This document shows positions 30,451 to 43,363 of a stretch of 64,000 nt of DNA, in pieces. This stretch comes from Amyelois transitella. Taxonomy: Eukaryota; Arthropoda; Insecta; Lepidoptera; Pyralidae. Each line of letters opens with the position of its first letter. Within the stretch, counting starts at the first letter, position 1. Position numbers and translations under genes: made by a program. Under the pieces are notes generated by a model. It was not told where the DNA came from and did no database searches. It saw only the letters and a list, made by a program, of their open reading frames with translations. The stretch is taken from NCBI RefSeq assembly GCF_032362555.1, contig NC_083523.1, positions 5,369,501-5,433,500 of the forward strand. Direction: 5' to 3'.

Positions 30451-31598
30451 TTTTTATTTTTGCTTCTTTGCTACGTTCACGTCTATACTAAATACTGTAA
30501 ATTTTTAATGTCGGCTAATCAGAATCAAGAATACTCAACCGATCATAAAAATTCTATCACCGTTTATAAGGTTCATTATCTGCCGATGTTAAAGGCTATT
30601 TATGTAACAAGGGCGAGGCCGTTGTTAACTTATATAAGTTATTGTTAATGTACTAAAAATAAACACATAAATGGTACTCCAATTTCTTTTGTTATTTTGT
30701 TGAAATTTTGTTAAATTACTTTAATTAAGAGTATGGATACATTTTTCTAAAAAATGTGGTCATGTCAACCTGTCTGTATGTTTACTAAGAATTCACCGTC
30801 ATTAAAACATAGTGTTAGACAATAATTATTTTCCAACGCCGGAGGAAATTACGAGCAGTGTTTCTGCGATATTCACACAGATGCACAGACGGAAACTATG
30901 GAAGTGTTTGCTATCTTGATCCTCTAACTCTAATTGAATAATCCCTTCCTGCGCAATTAAAAAGTCGTTAATTTGTGGAGAGAGTAAAAGTCAATTGGAT
31001 TGGCATTTAGGGCCCGCGGTAGACATTCATTATGGTAACGGATATCTTTGATTGCACACAGGGAATGTTCCACTTTTTATAACCATTACGGCGATGGTTA
31101 AATGATAGTTTATTTAATGCATTGCCTTTCATAATTGTATGTGTTAGAACGATTTACACACCTACGCTCATGTAAAATATTAGTTTGTGTCTCAGTGAGA
31201 ATGTCCTAAAATTCTTCTAAAGCGAATGTTATTTTTAAATTTCGCCAAATATAAGAAATTTTCGGCTGTAGGTCCAAAAATAAATCAGTTAAGTTTTTCT
31301 ATTCCACAAACATATAGTTTTTGAAAGCAAACTATATCCCCCTTCTTTTTTCAAACATTTTGATCATATCTTACTAAGACTTTTAGGAAGATGCATAACC
31401 CTGATTGATATTATTACACTGTACGGTAATTTAGGTTACCTACCTACCTAAAAATCTAATAAAGAATCTTATTCATTATCTTTTTAAATGTTCTCTCACA
31501 CATAGATATCTAATTCAGATAGAACATGTCAAAGAAAATCTGAAATATTTTCCACAAATAATGGCGCACCGTAAGGAACTAACCCAAAACCATTCTGG
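30451..31598. other. no gene recognised
   Basis: Single-copy AT-rich sequence. The stretch 30930-31050 (around GGCATTTAGGGCCCGCGG) is less AT-rich than its surroundings and might be regulatory. No motif is decisive. Confidence 0.35.
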
Positions 31599-31611
31599 TT
31601 TAGAATTTATA

Positions 31612-31874
31612 CATACATACATACATATGATCACGTCTTTATCCCTTACGGGGTAGACAGAGCCAACAGTCTTGAAAAGACTGATAGGCCACGTTCAGCT
31701 GTTTGGCTTAATGATAGAATTGAGATTCAAATAGTGACGGGTTGCTAGCCCATCGCCTAAAAGAAGAATCCCAAGTTTATAAGCCTATCCCTTAGTCGCC
31801 TTTTACGACATTCATGGGAACGAGATGGAGTGGTCCTATTATTTTTTGTATTGATGCCGGGAACCACACGGCAC
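31612..31874 (-). mobile_element. SINE family S, full length with target duplication
   Basis: Runs from the (CATA)n tail to the head GGAACCACACGGCAC. Exact 13-bp direct repeats TTTAGAATTTATA flank it at 31599-31611 and 31875-31887. This is the best-bounded S copy and gives a family length of about 263 bp. Confidence 0.93.
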
Positions 31875-31887
31875 TTTAGAATTTATA

Positions 31888-32951
31888 TAAAAGATAAATA
31901 AAGATTTGCATGTATTCATTTGAAATGTTCGAGTGATTGTAGCCCCAAGATAGGTTATTGCTTTCCATTGTTCTCTAGTGTAATATTCCCATGTCTCTTG
32001 TCACATTATAGCAAATTTATAGGCAGCTGGAAATATTAAGAAAAGTTGGTAATTTACCTAAACAACTTGCAGTTTGTGTTCGCCAGTCGTGACCTGCTCC
32101 CGCACGTGCCCTTAAAGCCTTAGCATTAACACATAGACTGAAGTGGTAATAGAAAACATAAGGGCCCTTTAAACAATGTTGTGGGTCTTTAACAGGGGTC
32201 GCCCGAAAAACGTTAAAATTGATGATGTTGGATATTTAGGTATAGAATTTCACCTCGGTGAAGATAAGTTCATCTGTAACCATGCTTCTGCATAAGTCAG
32301 ATTTTTACATGAAACGACTCTCGTCAGACCTTCAGAACCTTGCAGGGAATTTTTATTCAATTGGATCATGGTATACATCCAATCTAGTCGCCTGAGTATA
32401 ATTTAAGGTTTCCTTAATGATGTTTTTCCTCCCCGTATTATTGGTAAGCATTGAAACTACTCATTAATTTCAAGTAATTTCAGTATCTTTAAACAATTTG
32501 AATTAATTTGATTCAATCTTTTTTTGCAAACTAAGTCATGTTTTATATCTATTTTCATTAGGTCATTGGAGTTGACCGTTCAAGCTAGAAGTCGTTACGA
32601 TAGTAGATAACTTAACGCGATCTACAACGATTACCAAAAGCGTCTCAGCCGTTCCTTATCTCTAATCGGGGACGCATTGTATGCGAGACAAATGCAAATA
32701 TACATTATTTCAGTTTTGAATATTTATGAGCCCGAAGCGACGTTTTACAAAGTGGTCGGTTCCAATGCACTTGTTTCACGCTGGGTGCGTGACGTCACGA
32801 TTGCATTGAATCTCTGAATATAAACACCGGGATTATGAACTATTCAATAGTTCTGTGTATAGTCAACATTGTAAAATATGTGCGTACGATTGCGTTTTGG
32901 ATAGATTTAAAATTAGGTCGTTTTAAACTGATGAACAACCAATTAAAGTAT
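31888..32951. other. no gene; repeat piece and a candidate regulatory block
   Basis: A family A piece lies near 32290-32400 (GAAACGACTCTCGTCAGACC, GAACCTTGCAGGG). The block 32580-32830 is unusually rich in non-repetitive, less AT-rich words and includes a perfect palindrome GTGACGTCAC (32789-32798), the CRE/ATF site. Confidence 0.4.
32789..32798. promoter_or_regulatory. CRE-like palindrome
   Basis: GTGACGTCAC is a perfect full CRE/ATF half-site palindrome within a single-copy block. Binding and function are not shown by the sequence. Confidence 0.3.
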
Positions 32952-32952
32952 G

Positions 32953-33218
32953 ACATACATACATACATTTATGATTACGTCTTTATCTCCTAATGGGTAG
33001 ACAGAGTCAAAAGACTCAAAGACCACGTTCACCCGGACGGTTAATGATTAGAATAAGATAGTTTTTATTTGAAGAATAAAAAAACTCTATCTAATTCTCA
33101 TTTTATTTAAGAACTTCCGTGTGGTTCCCGTGTATGGCCTATCAGACTTTTCAAGACTGTTGGTTCAGTCTATTCCGCAAATGATAAAAAAAGATGTGAA
33201 AATATGTATGTATTTATA
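32953..33218. mobile_element. two opposed SINE family S pieces
   Basis: At 32953-33060 a - strand tail half (CATACATACATTTATGATTACG, CCACGTTCA). At 33118-33218 a + strand copy whose head CCGTGTGGTTCCCG joins directly to TGTATGGCCTATCAGAC and CAAGACTGTTGG, with the middle deleted. Between them a 20-base imperfect inverted repeat (AGAATAAGATAG and CTATCTAATTCT) forms a hairpin. Confidence 0.7.
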
Positions 33219-33930
33219 TGTTTGTTTATTAGAAGAACGCCCTTAATTAGAAATTTGCCATGTATAATAATTCTAATTTTCCATTTCTAAATCATCATGG
33301 TCTTAATATTGGTTGTAGTAACAACTATTAATTAAATGAACGTGATAGGTGAGCAAGAGGTAATGGTCAATATATTTATTTAAGAAACAGCTTTCAGTTG
33401 AAATCTCGACGCAAATGAAATATTAGATAGATAGATAAAACTCTTTATTACATCATAAGGGAAAACATACAAAACAGACAGAGATGGATGGCTGACTTAT
33501 CGCTAATGAAATCTCTTCTAGTCAACCTTTGGGTGGAAGAAAACCAAACAGGAGATAAGAGGCAGAAGTTAATCGTATTTCTAATAAAATCACAAGGCAA
33601 GGATATAACAAATTATTAGATAAATTGGAAAATAAATAAAATGTTTTTGAAAGCAAGCCTTATGAAGTAAAACAATTTACAAATGTTAACAAATTAGTAT
33701 TTAATGTGTCACGTTTTGACGTCAACCGAAAATCATATAGTTGGGGAATTCGGGAGTGCGCTAACAGAGGATTGAACAAAAATTAAAAAATATATATTTA
33801 TTATTTACGCAGCCGATGGAGCGCCCACGCGGTAAGTGTAAATAACCATTAGCCATAAACAAATAAAAATTGAAATCAAAGAATATCGTAAAAGAGTCCT
33901 AATGTAAAGAAGGTTAAAAATGGAAAGTGT

Positions 33931-34075
33931 ATTCAAATAGTGACAGATTGCTAGCCCATCGCCTAAAAGGTGAATCCCAAGCTTATAAGCCTATCCTTTA
34001 TTCGCTTTTTAAAACATCCATGGGAAAGAAATGGAGTGGTCCTATTCTTTTTTCCATTGGTGCCGGGAACCACAC
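33931..34075 (-). mobile_element. SINE family S, 5' half
   Basis: ATTCAAATAGTGACAGATTG, CATCGCCTAAAAGGTGAATC, CATGGGAAAGAAATGGAG and GGTGCCGGGAACCACACA in - strand order. The tail half is absent. Confidence 0.85.
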
Positions 34076-37000
34076 ATGCTAGCACAACCTATATACCCTC
34101 TACACAACATAGTATGTAACGCTCACTTTAATTACGCCCTATGGCTAGTGCCGACTATATTGACACAATTTCAAGGCACGTAGTCTGTTGACGACAGAAT
34201 CAGTTCTACATCATTAGGTAAACCGCCTCGGGAGTGAACTACTTGGCATTTATGATTTATGGTCAAAGTACATTGCTGGTACACTAATGTAATTCACACT
34301 GATACTTATGACGTTATATTGGTACCATTTCTAGTAATGAGACGTAGGTACTTACGACGTAAGAACTATATAATTGTCGCCGCGAACTTGTTTACGAACA
34401 CTATAAATTTTTACATAATTGTGAATAACTTACAAAAAATGTATCCGATTTTGATGCCCCATGAACTTTAAATTCTATTAAATTTATTTCATTAGACCAG
34501 ACCAGAATCAGACTAACGGTTCGAAAGTTATCGCGTTACAAACACAGTACAGTTTTATGATCTGAATTATTAGTTAGTAGTTAATTTGCTGGAATTAGGT
34601 ACTCCAGACTTTGTAGGAATCTAGAGAGTAAAAATATCCTTTTCGAAAATATACATATACTTACTGCTTAATTTTACCAAATTTCATTCATCGAGCGAGC
34701 GATTCATTTATTATTGACTTTGTTAAACACTTTACAGTGAGTAAACAATTTTCTTGAACAATTTGTCAACAGTCGTGCCTCGACCATTAGTTGTAAAATG
34801 CTTATCGGCAGGAGTTGATCCTTCTTAACAAGCGATTGGGCCAGGGTTTAGTCTCTCGTCGTCTTTAATTTAGTGCTTTCGCTAAACCTCAGATTGTCTG
34901 CAATAAATTACCACGCCATGCCGGGGTCATAGTTTAATTTTGTTTGGAAGCCTTCAATGGAAATTGTTGGCTAATCAGCTTCCATTGGACGTGAAGCACG
35001 ATAGCGACGTTTCCTTTGTATTGTTTTTGGTTACCCGTTTAGCTGTGGAATCTGGGTTGTTTCGTAACTAATACTTTTTATTGTTGTTAATGTTATGAAG
35101 AAAAAAACATTTTGGAAAGATAAACTGTTTTTGTATAACTTCTATAGTATCGTATTAATTAAACCTACTTTAGTAACTTTAGCGTTAATTATTTAGAATC
35201 CAGTCAGTTAGTTAATTTGATTCACCCAATCATTGAAAAGTTTCCGCTTCAAAATATATAGGTAATATATTTCTAATAAATTTTCAACAAGACGCTTATT
35301 AAAATAGTGAGAAATAATTAACAGTGTATGTTCACAATTCTCTTCCACCCAATCGGTGTGTCCGTCCCGATCGAGTTTGCGTGTGCCGAGAAAACAGACT
35401 AACAGACAATGCCAGGTGCTGTTACACAGCGTACTGTCACTCGCTCGAATGCCTGTGCTGAATTGATTGCTGTTCTCGTTAAGGTTTCTGATTACGGACC
35501 TAAGTGAATTAAAATATAAAATAAAAATTTATTCAAGCTGTATGTTATCATCGGCTGATATTTTTTATGTAGTGTTAAGTTTAGTTTGCTGAGATTTTTT
35601 TATAATTAATTTTTATTTATTTGTTCGCTATTGTGCAATATATATATGTATATCAAAAAAGGCAAACTTAAGGTCCTGTGCTAAAAGCAATTAACATTCT
35701 ACTATTGGGATAAGCATCGACATTTTTGTGTTTCTACACCTGACAATTACTACTAAACTAAGATAGGTAAGCCTACCTACCTATTTATAGAATTACATTT
35801 ACTAGTTGCAGCTCAAATTGTCCCAACTCGACAAGCTTAAAAAATATTTAAGCTCTTGTCGAGTTGGGTCTTGGGTCACAAACATTTTTAAAAAAGGATT
35901 TATATTGTATGAAAATATTGAACCTATGTTGAAATATATTGGAGTAGATATCCTAACCTTCATGCGATGTCCCCCGTATCATAAACAAAACGAATCACAA
36001 ATAAGATGATTGTCCATGCTTGGATAGTCGTGGAGTTAGCTTTCGATGCGAGAACTGATTGATATCGAATTTCTCACATGCTCCCTTTTCAACATTTTTT
36101 TTGCATCTCTTCTTCTCGTGTTCTTCCTCTTCCCGAGGTCTTTGTTTCTGCAATTGGTCCGCTCTCTCGCAGCCCCTTTATGTGATGTTTAAATATTCTT
36201 AGATCTTCACTATTGTATTGTATAAATAAAATAAGTAAAATTTATAATGCTTTCAGATACAATCCATCTAGATTTGTCACGTCCACCGTTAGTTGAAGAT
36301 TTAGCACCAACTTCTAAATGTTATCTGGTCAGATTACTAAACTGAGAGAGCTTTTGATATTAAATGCGGAAGGATAATAGCAAAACAAAGCTTTTAACGA
36401 AAGTCTTATCGGATTGGCGTGCATTGTAAAGTTCAGTTGTGCTAAAGCTCTCTGCAGACATTGATACTCGGCAGATGTGACATTAACCCGATTATATAAA
36501 GGAGTAGCTTATTGCTTGGAATTATGGTGGATTTACACGTTTACTTGTTTAGATAGCTTTGAGAAGGGAAGAGATATGTTATAATGGGTTTAATACAACG
36601 AATTGGGGGAAATTATACTATTGTGTATACCGTTATTAAAAGTGGGATAAGGCAGCGAAGAAGTCCCCAATCAATAGGGGGTATTGTCGGCGAAAATAAA
36701 AAGAGTTCTCAAGTATTTAGACAATAAGAAAATAAGAAGTGTAAGAGGGGAACGGGGAACTCTCACTGTTATTAAAGACACAAAAAGATATCTTATTTTT
36801 TTATATCAATCTTTTTTTAAAACTCTATTTTAAACATAGGTTTTTGCCTTCTGGAGTTATAATTACTATGAATCACTACAAATACAAATAGAGATGCACT
36901 CACAATCGAACAACTGCACAGGGCTCTTAGGAAAACGGTCAAGTGCCAGTCGTCTTAACAGAAGGACCAATAAAGCATAGAATTAATCCGGCTGTGCATC

Positions 37001-38209
37001 GAATGAGATATTGCAATAAATTGATAAATTACTCTGGGTGTAATACTTCCACTGAATTATTTCCGATTGTGGGAAAGTCTAAGGAAGGATTAATAATGTT
37101 CCTTAAAACGGATGATATTTTCCCACAGAATCCTCTCGCAAAGTGAACGGTAACTACTTTAGAACCTGTGGACATAATAATAATTAAATGTGTATTATGA
37201 AATACTAAAATATTGGGTAAAACAAATACTAACACTTCCATCAAAATATTTAACTTTTCTTAAATTCATCTGTCTCAATCTTTATATTACCTACTTTTTC
37301 GTCAGCATTTCGACATCTCCGGCAATGTAAAGCTGACGATATTTTGTAGATGAATTGTCACCTATTTCGTTTTTGTCTTACTTACTTTTTTTCCGAACTT
37401 CGTCATCTATACCTTGAAAGAAAGACGGAAATTTTTTTATTTGGGACATAATTATATATTAAGAACAGTAACATTAACCTATAACAAATGTTTGCACCAA
37501 AATGGCCCCGCCTCAGCATTTGTCGTGGTATATACCACTACGATGGTCTTCCGTAGGCACCAACGGCACCTAAATTTGTTTTAATCTGTGGGTAATTCAC
37601 CTTTAACAGTATTTATTAAAGGCACTCGCTATCTTATTACTCACGTTTAGGTTGAAAGAGAAAGTATTTTATGGTATCTTTACAAAGAGTTTATCTCAAG
37701 TTAAAGGCAATGGACGACCTCTTTTATATTTACGATATTATAATAGATAATATAAATACAATTGCGATACTCACTTGTTACCGGATTTGAAAATACAGGC
37801 AAATAAAGATTTACATTAGACATATAAGTTTTGAAAATTAAAAAAAAAAAAACTGTTAATTCGTATTACATAGCGGCCGGCAAATTTTCTAGGGACATTA
37901 TTATTTTGGTATTTCGTTACATTTTAAAATTACATGGAATGGCTTGCTTGAGTTCTATTTTGCGTGGATAGAATCTATGATACTTTACTAGCGGGTGTAA
38001 TTAAGTAAAGTTTAATACTTTACTATTAGTATTAAAATCACCATGGTTAACCTGTTAATTTCGTAAAACAGTATATAAATTTTCATTTTCTATATCCGAG
38101 ATTACTATCTTCCCTTTACACAAAAATTTAAGAAGACACATATTCATAAGTTTATTGAACATTAAGACGTAAATTTGTTGCGATGTATGTTAGTGTCACC
38201 TGCTTAGCA
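34076..38209. other. long single-copy stretch, no gene recognised
   Basis: No ORF with family features. The blocks 34795-35060 and 35340-35480 are less AT-rich and non-repetitive and may be conserved non-coding DNA. The near-perfect hairpin at 35822-35868 lies here. ORFs at 35806-36009 and 36943-37146 look like noise. Confidence 0.4.
35822..35868. repeat. 20-bp hairpin with a 2-base bulge
   Basis: CCCAACTCGACAAGCTTAAA (35822-35841) pairs with 35847-35868, whose reverse complement is the same sequence with AG inserted. The loop is 5 bases. It could be a pre-miRNA-like or foldback structure. Confidence 0.75.
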
Positions 38210-39304
38210 GGAATAGGGATGTGGACTGTACTCAAATAAGTATAAAATTTTACCACGAAAAGGTAGTTTCTATAGTAAAAATAATAAAAAACACAATATT
38301 TTCCTCAATAAACAAGGGATTATTTTTTTATTTAATAAAATGTAATTAAATATTTCACCCTCAAGTCACGTGACAATGAACACCAATCAAAATGCGTGAT
38401 GTCACGCGTTGCAATACAAGAATTTTCGCTGTCAAATACTATGGTGTTTGTTGATATTTGGATCATATTATTACCGTGATTACCGTCCGATTATCTTAGC
38501 CACGGAAATAATTTGTGTAGAATGAGTCTGTTCTTTTTCTCTTTCACATTCCGCTATTGATTCCAATCTTTGCCTTTTAACTGCTAATAGTCGAGTTGTT
38601 ATGTTTTCGGCTCGTCTTTTCTTTCGGGTTGACATGCAAACTTGCTTGGCACACAACCTGCTCTCAGTCTGATCTGGGTCAGTCTGTACTGTGCCCATCA
38701 AATGATATTCTGGATAATTCTCCATATCATTGGCAACTATAATGAAAGTACGAAACATTGTTTACTTTATTTCTAACCTAAAAATTCGAGTTTTCGTCTT
38801 TGAAAACTTGAAAGTTAAATTATTTTAATACAAGTAAATGTAACAAATATTATCAAACTTACATCAAAATGATCCTCACAGAAATACGTTTTACTTTGTG
38901 TAGATACAAGTGCCGGATCCCGACGGGCTAATTGAAGCCAATTTTTCAGCATCGTTTTTGTACGTGGAACGTGAATAAACACTTTTTCAGGTGTTTTAAT
39001 AGTTGTAATTTTACACTGCGGCACCGCACAATATTTATAAAATTTTGAATTCATATTATTATCACACAACTATGAAATAACTATTCATTACATACAACTT
39101 CGACAATATTTTATAACACGTGACGTCACAGCGGCCGTTTGACAGGTATCCGCGTTTTAGCGCGAAATTTTAAATGGAATTTTAAATAAATTATTTTAAA
39201 GGTATTACTTCAAATAAAAAAATAATAATAAATAGTTTGGGTTATATTTGGTACTTATGCAAGGTTTTAAACACTTTCCCAAAAACAGTCCACATCCCTA
39301 TTCC
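38210..39304 (-). mobile_element. DNA transposon remnant carrying a THAP gene
   Basis: Exact 20-bp inverted ends GGAATAGGGATGTGGACTGT (38210-38229) and its complement (39285-39304) enclose about 1.1 kb. If the outer GGAATA/TATTCC is counted as flank, the ends would be GGGATGTGG... with TA duplications (38214-38215, 39299-39300). No longer direct repeat flanks the full 20-mers. A THAP-domain ORF lies inside on the - strand. THAP DNA-binding domains are known at the N terminus of P-element-type transposases, but no catalytic domain is present here. Confidence 0.75.
38480..39069 (-). pseudogene. THAP-domain gene fragment
   Basis: The first exon (from 39069) has a C2CH zinc-binding THAP pattern: CAVPQC (about residues 14-19), VFIHVP, KNWLQLARRD and then CEDHFD (about residues 64-69). 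A consensus donor GTAAGT follows HFD at about 38860. The second part, open from 38758 to 38480, starts after an AG near 38745 and includes NDMENYPEYHLMG, which is the usual continuation of THAP domains, then the basic RKKRR. Joining these two sites leaves the frames out of register by one base, so the copy seems frameshifted, or another acceptor is used. The second part ends in KIIGR and a stop after about 90 codons; no transposase core follows. Confidence 0.7.
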
Positions 39305-41527
39305 AGAGGCTAAGGACCGCCATGTTGTCACTTAATCAGGAATTATTGGGGTACTAAAGTTAAATTGGCTGCCGGGACTTTCTTCCTTAGAATTAAATAT
39401 GCGAATTAAAATTCTGACAATAATTTACTACATTTCGAGTATAGTTTCGCCTGGACGTAATCGAGTTTGCACGTTGAGGGTTATGGGAAGTTATTATATT
39501 ATTTTTATAGAGTTATTGGAAAAGAATCTTAACCGAAATTGTCTGAATTATCTCGATTTCTAAATTTTAGTTCCTTTGTCTACAAAAGTTCGTAATAAAT
39601 TCCAGTCAACGACAGAGAAATCTGAGTATCATCTCTACACATAAATAAAAAAAAAACTAACTGAGTGTCATATCAACGCTCAATCCATAACCGATGAGTC
39701 TAGAGTTCCGTCCGTTAAAATTTGGCATGTATGTGGGAATGACTCCGGATTCCAGCGGTGACGGGAATTCACTGGATACACGTGATGTATAAATTTGAAA
39801 CGGGGGTTATGTTACTCGGCCGATGACTGTATTTTGACTTGTATAGATATTTTTTAGATTTCCATACATAAATACTTTAGTCCTACACTTGTAATTATGT
39901 TATAGAGACGGTAGGACTCCACTCGGTCTCTATTGACCGGTCATCGTTCCACTCAATTGTAGACCCGGTAGTCGCAGCCGTTCTTTACAAATTGCTTTCT
40001 TAATTAAGAACACTGGCGATGTCTTTTTCTACTGCGGTGTTCAAGACGCCCTGCGGTTTCCCATCGCGTCCTTAATTAATATCACGTGCTTTATGATATA
40101 AGGTAGTTCAATGATTATGAACTACTTACTAGATACTTTGATTAATTTCAAGATTATTAAACTTGAGAATTTGAGGTCTTTTTTTTAAATTAATTGCATC
40201 TTTTTACTACGCTTTTATTAGCTTGGGTTGTATGTATGTAACGGAATCTTTGAGCTTAATTTTTTTGTATTTTTCTCGGCAATCCTGATATGCAAATATG
40301 AACCACTTCAACTTATTCTTTGGTAGATTTTCCTTAAGTAAACAACTAGATAGTGGCACAACATTTTATAATTTTCATAAATGGCAATTACAAGGCACGA
40401 AAATTATCAGTGATCCCCGGGCAATGAAGCCAACGGGCTAAATTAAAACATATCAATAAATAACGCCAGCATCGTCTTAATGATAAACTCTAAGAATAAT
40501 AATTTACTTTATTAATAAAGCCTTTTGTTATAATATTTGAAGTGTTCAAATATAACATTTCAATTAAGATAACACATTTAACGCAACGTTAAAATCTATT
40601 TAATGTTTTCTCTTATATTTTCCCTAATTTAATTACGTACATCGTTCACATTCACGGTTTCCAAGAAAGATCTTAAATTTACCCTTAAATATAAGCATCT
40701 TCAAAGCAATGGTATCTTTAGTAATATTTTACAGAATGTAAATAGATTCATGTGTCTTCACGCCACACTAGACATGGTCACACGCTGGATTATTCCTGCT
40801 GTGACCGCAACATTAAACCCATTTTAATATTGAGGAAAATATATTTTGGTTCATTTTTGACTATTTTATGCTGAGTAATCCTTATACAAATAAACCTTTG
40901 GCTGGCTAACTTAACATGTGTTGATTTACAAAATCATAGCTCAGCGAAAGTTTCTTGAAAATTATGGACAGTATTGCCAATGTCCCCGAAAACACTAACA
41001 AATATATGCTATGTTATGTCTATATACGTTTAAAAATTCTAAATCTATCATTAAACATATTACATATTTAAAGTAAATAAAAAATTGTGACAAGGAATTT
41101 ATTGCTTCTATGCTGACTAAAAAGAACAGATTAATTTTATTTTATTTTGGCTTTTTCGGCCGATTGTTTTTAAACATATTAGTACTTAGTTCACAGAAAC
41201 TGATTCTTTGTTCGATACGTTATTTTTCATATTATATACCTTGCACTTTAGATGTGAATTAATTTATTTTCCATATTGGTTATCGATATGAAAAAAAAAT
41301 CTTGAAACTTATCATCATGAAAAAGAAATTTATATAGACTGTTTAGAATTGGGGCCAGAAGGAACCGCGCCAGTGCATTTCGGAACGTACCGAAAGGCGT
41401 AGTATTTCGTGTGACAGCTGCGCGCCAGTTCTGTTTTGCCACAAATAGTCCTCCTCAGATTCTCACTGTTGATATGATATTGGATGTGACCTGATATTTA
41501 ATAGTTTACGAATACATGTAAGAATAT
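39305..41527. other. single-copy stretch, no gene recognised
   Basis: No ORF with family features and no dispersed repeat identified. The stretch 39660-40080 is less AT-rich than its surroundings. Confidence 0.4.
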
Positions 41528-41783
41528 AAATAAATAAATAAATAAATATATACGGGACAAATTACACTGATTGAGTTAGCCTCGAAGTAAGTCCTTTGAG
41601 ACTTGTGTTACGAGATACTAACTCAACGATACTATAATATAATAAATAATTAATATAGATAGATAAACATCCAAGACCCAGGCCAATCAGAAAAAGTTCT
41701 TTTCTCATCATGCCCTGACCGGGATTCGAACCCGGGACCTCCGGTGTCACAGACAAGCGTATTACCGCTGCGCCACAGAGGCC
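41528..41783 (-). mobile_element. tRNA-headed SINE (family T)
   Basis: On the - strand it begins GGCCTCTGTGGCGCAGCGGT (A box), then a perfect B box GGGTTCGAATCCC near 41735-41722, body with CTGGGTCTTGGATG, and an (ATTT)n tail at 41528-41545. The head is the least damaged of the three copies. Confidence 0.88.
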
Positions 41784-43360
41784 GTCAAAGAAGTCTTCAT
41801 CCCGGGTAGACTGACCTGACTGGTGCCAGACTAGCTTCAAAAATATAAAACATAGTTATTAGATGCTCTCGCAGAGTATATGATTAATGCTTGCATTGAA
41901 TAAATTTAAAATTTTAAATATCGAACCAAAATATATTTAGTTTTATTTAAACATTTTTAATATATGACTGAAATAAGCGAAGAGTCATCAAAGCTTTTAC
42001 TGTAGCTAATTTTTACTAAGCTTTAAAGCAGCCCAGGTGACCATGTAAGCCAAATCGCGCTCTATATAAAAAGTTACTCAAGTTAGATGCATTGCAATTA
42101 AGAACAGCTGATCCATACGATGATTTAGCTGCGCCTGCTTCCGTGTGCGATGCGTTCGCGGAACAATGCGCGGGCGCAGGTCAATGACCCCTGGGAAGAG
42201 AGCAAAGGAGGATGCACAGATAATAATCGGAAAGTCAGCGCCTGTATCAATAAATAATATCGGGATCAGAAACATTATTTATTTATTTATATAATTACTT
42301 ACTTACACACCATTTTACAGAGCTATTACAATAAAAACATACATCACATCTTTATCCTTTACGGGATAGACACGACCAACAGTCTCGAAAAGACTGAAGG
42401 ACTACGTTCAGCTGGAAAACCAAACCAAACTGTACCATTATATTCATTTAATGCCGGGAACTTAGTTGTCTACGATTTTACCAACATACAAATTAGCTTG
42501 ATTAAAAAATAAAATAAAATAGTCTATTTTGGGCCCCATAAATCAAGACAGCAAATCATTTCACAAAATGCTATGAAAAGGCATCTATAACATGCTCCGT
42601 CATAATTATTACAGTAAAAAGCAGCATACGTCAATCAATGTTTTACAAAAAGAATGAACTAAAGCACAAAAATAAAACTTAAATTGCTCTATTGCACCAT
42701 AATATCAATCAAGGTACTCGTGCTAAATACAAATGATCAAGCCAGATTGATTGCACACAAATTCAATGATCTTCATTCATAGCATATCAATCTTTCTGAT
42801 TACAGTCTCGGGTTATCAGTAATTTTGTGGGGATAGCATTCATCTTAAAATGAAACTAGTTCAACAGTACGTAGCTAGTTTAAGATGTTGCAACAGAAAG
42901 TTGAGCCTAATGAAAATATGAAGCAAAGATATCTCATTTTTATTATAAGTGAAAAGAAATAAATTGCGATTATTTTAAAGTAGATGAACCTACCTTAATA
43001 GAATAAACTTGTTTAGGTCTAAAGCCATATTTGGCCCCATCTTTTGCTATTCGTTTTCAGGTACGTACTGCCCGCTTTTTATTAATGTTTTGGCCCAAAG
43101 CTGAGAGCTATGTGCTCTATTTCTCTCTCTCTTCTCCCGAAAAAAAAGGTTAGAATAAAGTAGAGTATTGCCAATTATGCGGTGAAAAGCAAAACAGATT
43201 TATAATTGGTAATCGAGAATGTATTCCAATTAAACTTTGGGTACCGCTTAAATGGTTGTAGTAGTTACAGTTTTAAACAGCCAATTTATAGCCGCGTCTT
43301 AGAATTTCTGCAAGGGATGAGAGCTAAGCATATCAAATGGGCATAGCTACCGGCCACAAA
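41784..43360. other. no gene recognised; SINE piece inside
   Basis: AT-rich. It holds a worn family S SINE at 42336-42460. The ORF at 42078-42275 (- strand) is not recognised. Confidence 0.4.
42336..42460 (-). mobile_element. SINE family S, worn
   Basis: ATACATCACATCTTTATCC, GGGATAGACACGACCAACAG, CTACGTTCAGCTG and TGCCGGGAAC in - strand order, with the middle deleted. Confidence 0.72.
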
Positions 43361-43363
43361 TCA

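Noticed and set aside
41710-41783. A tRNA gene on the - strand
   Set aside because: A and B boxes are present, but the sequence continues into a shared body and tail found in two other copies, so it is a SINE head.
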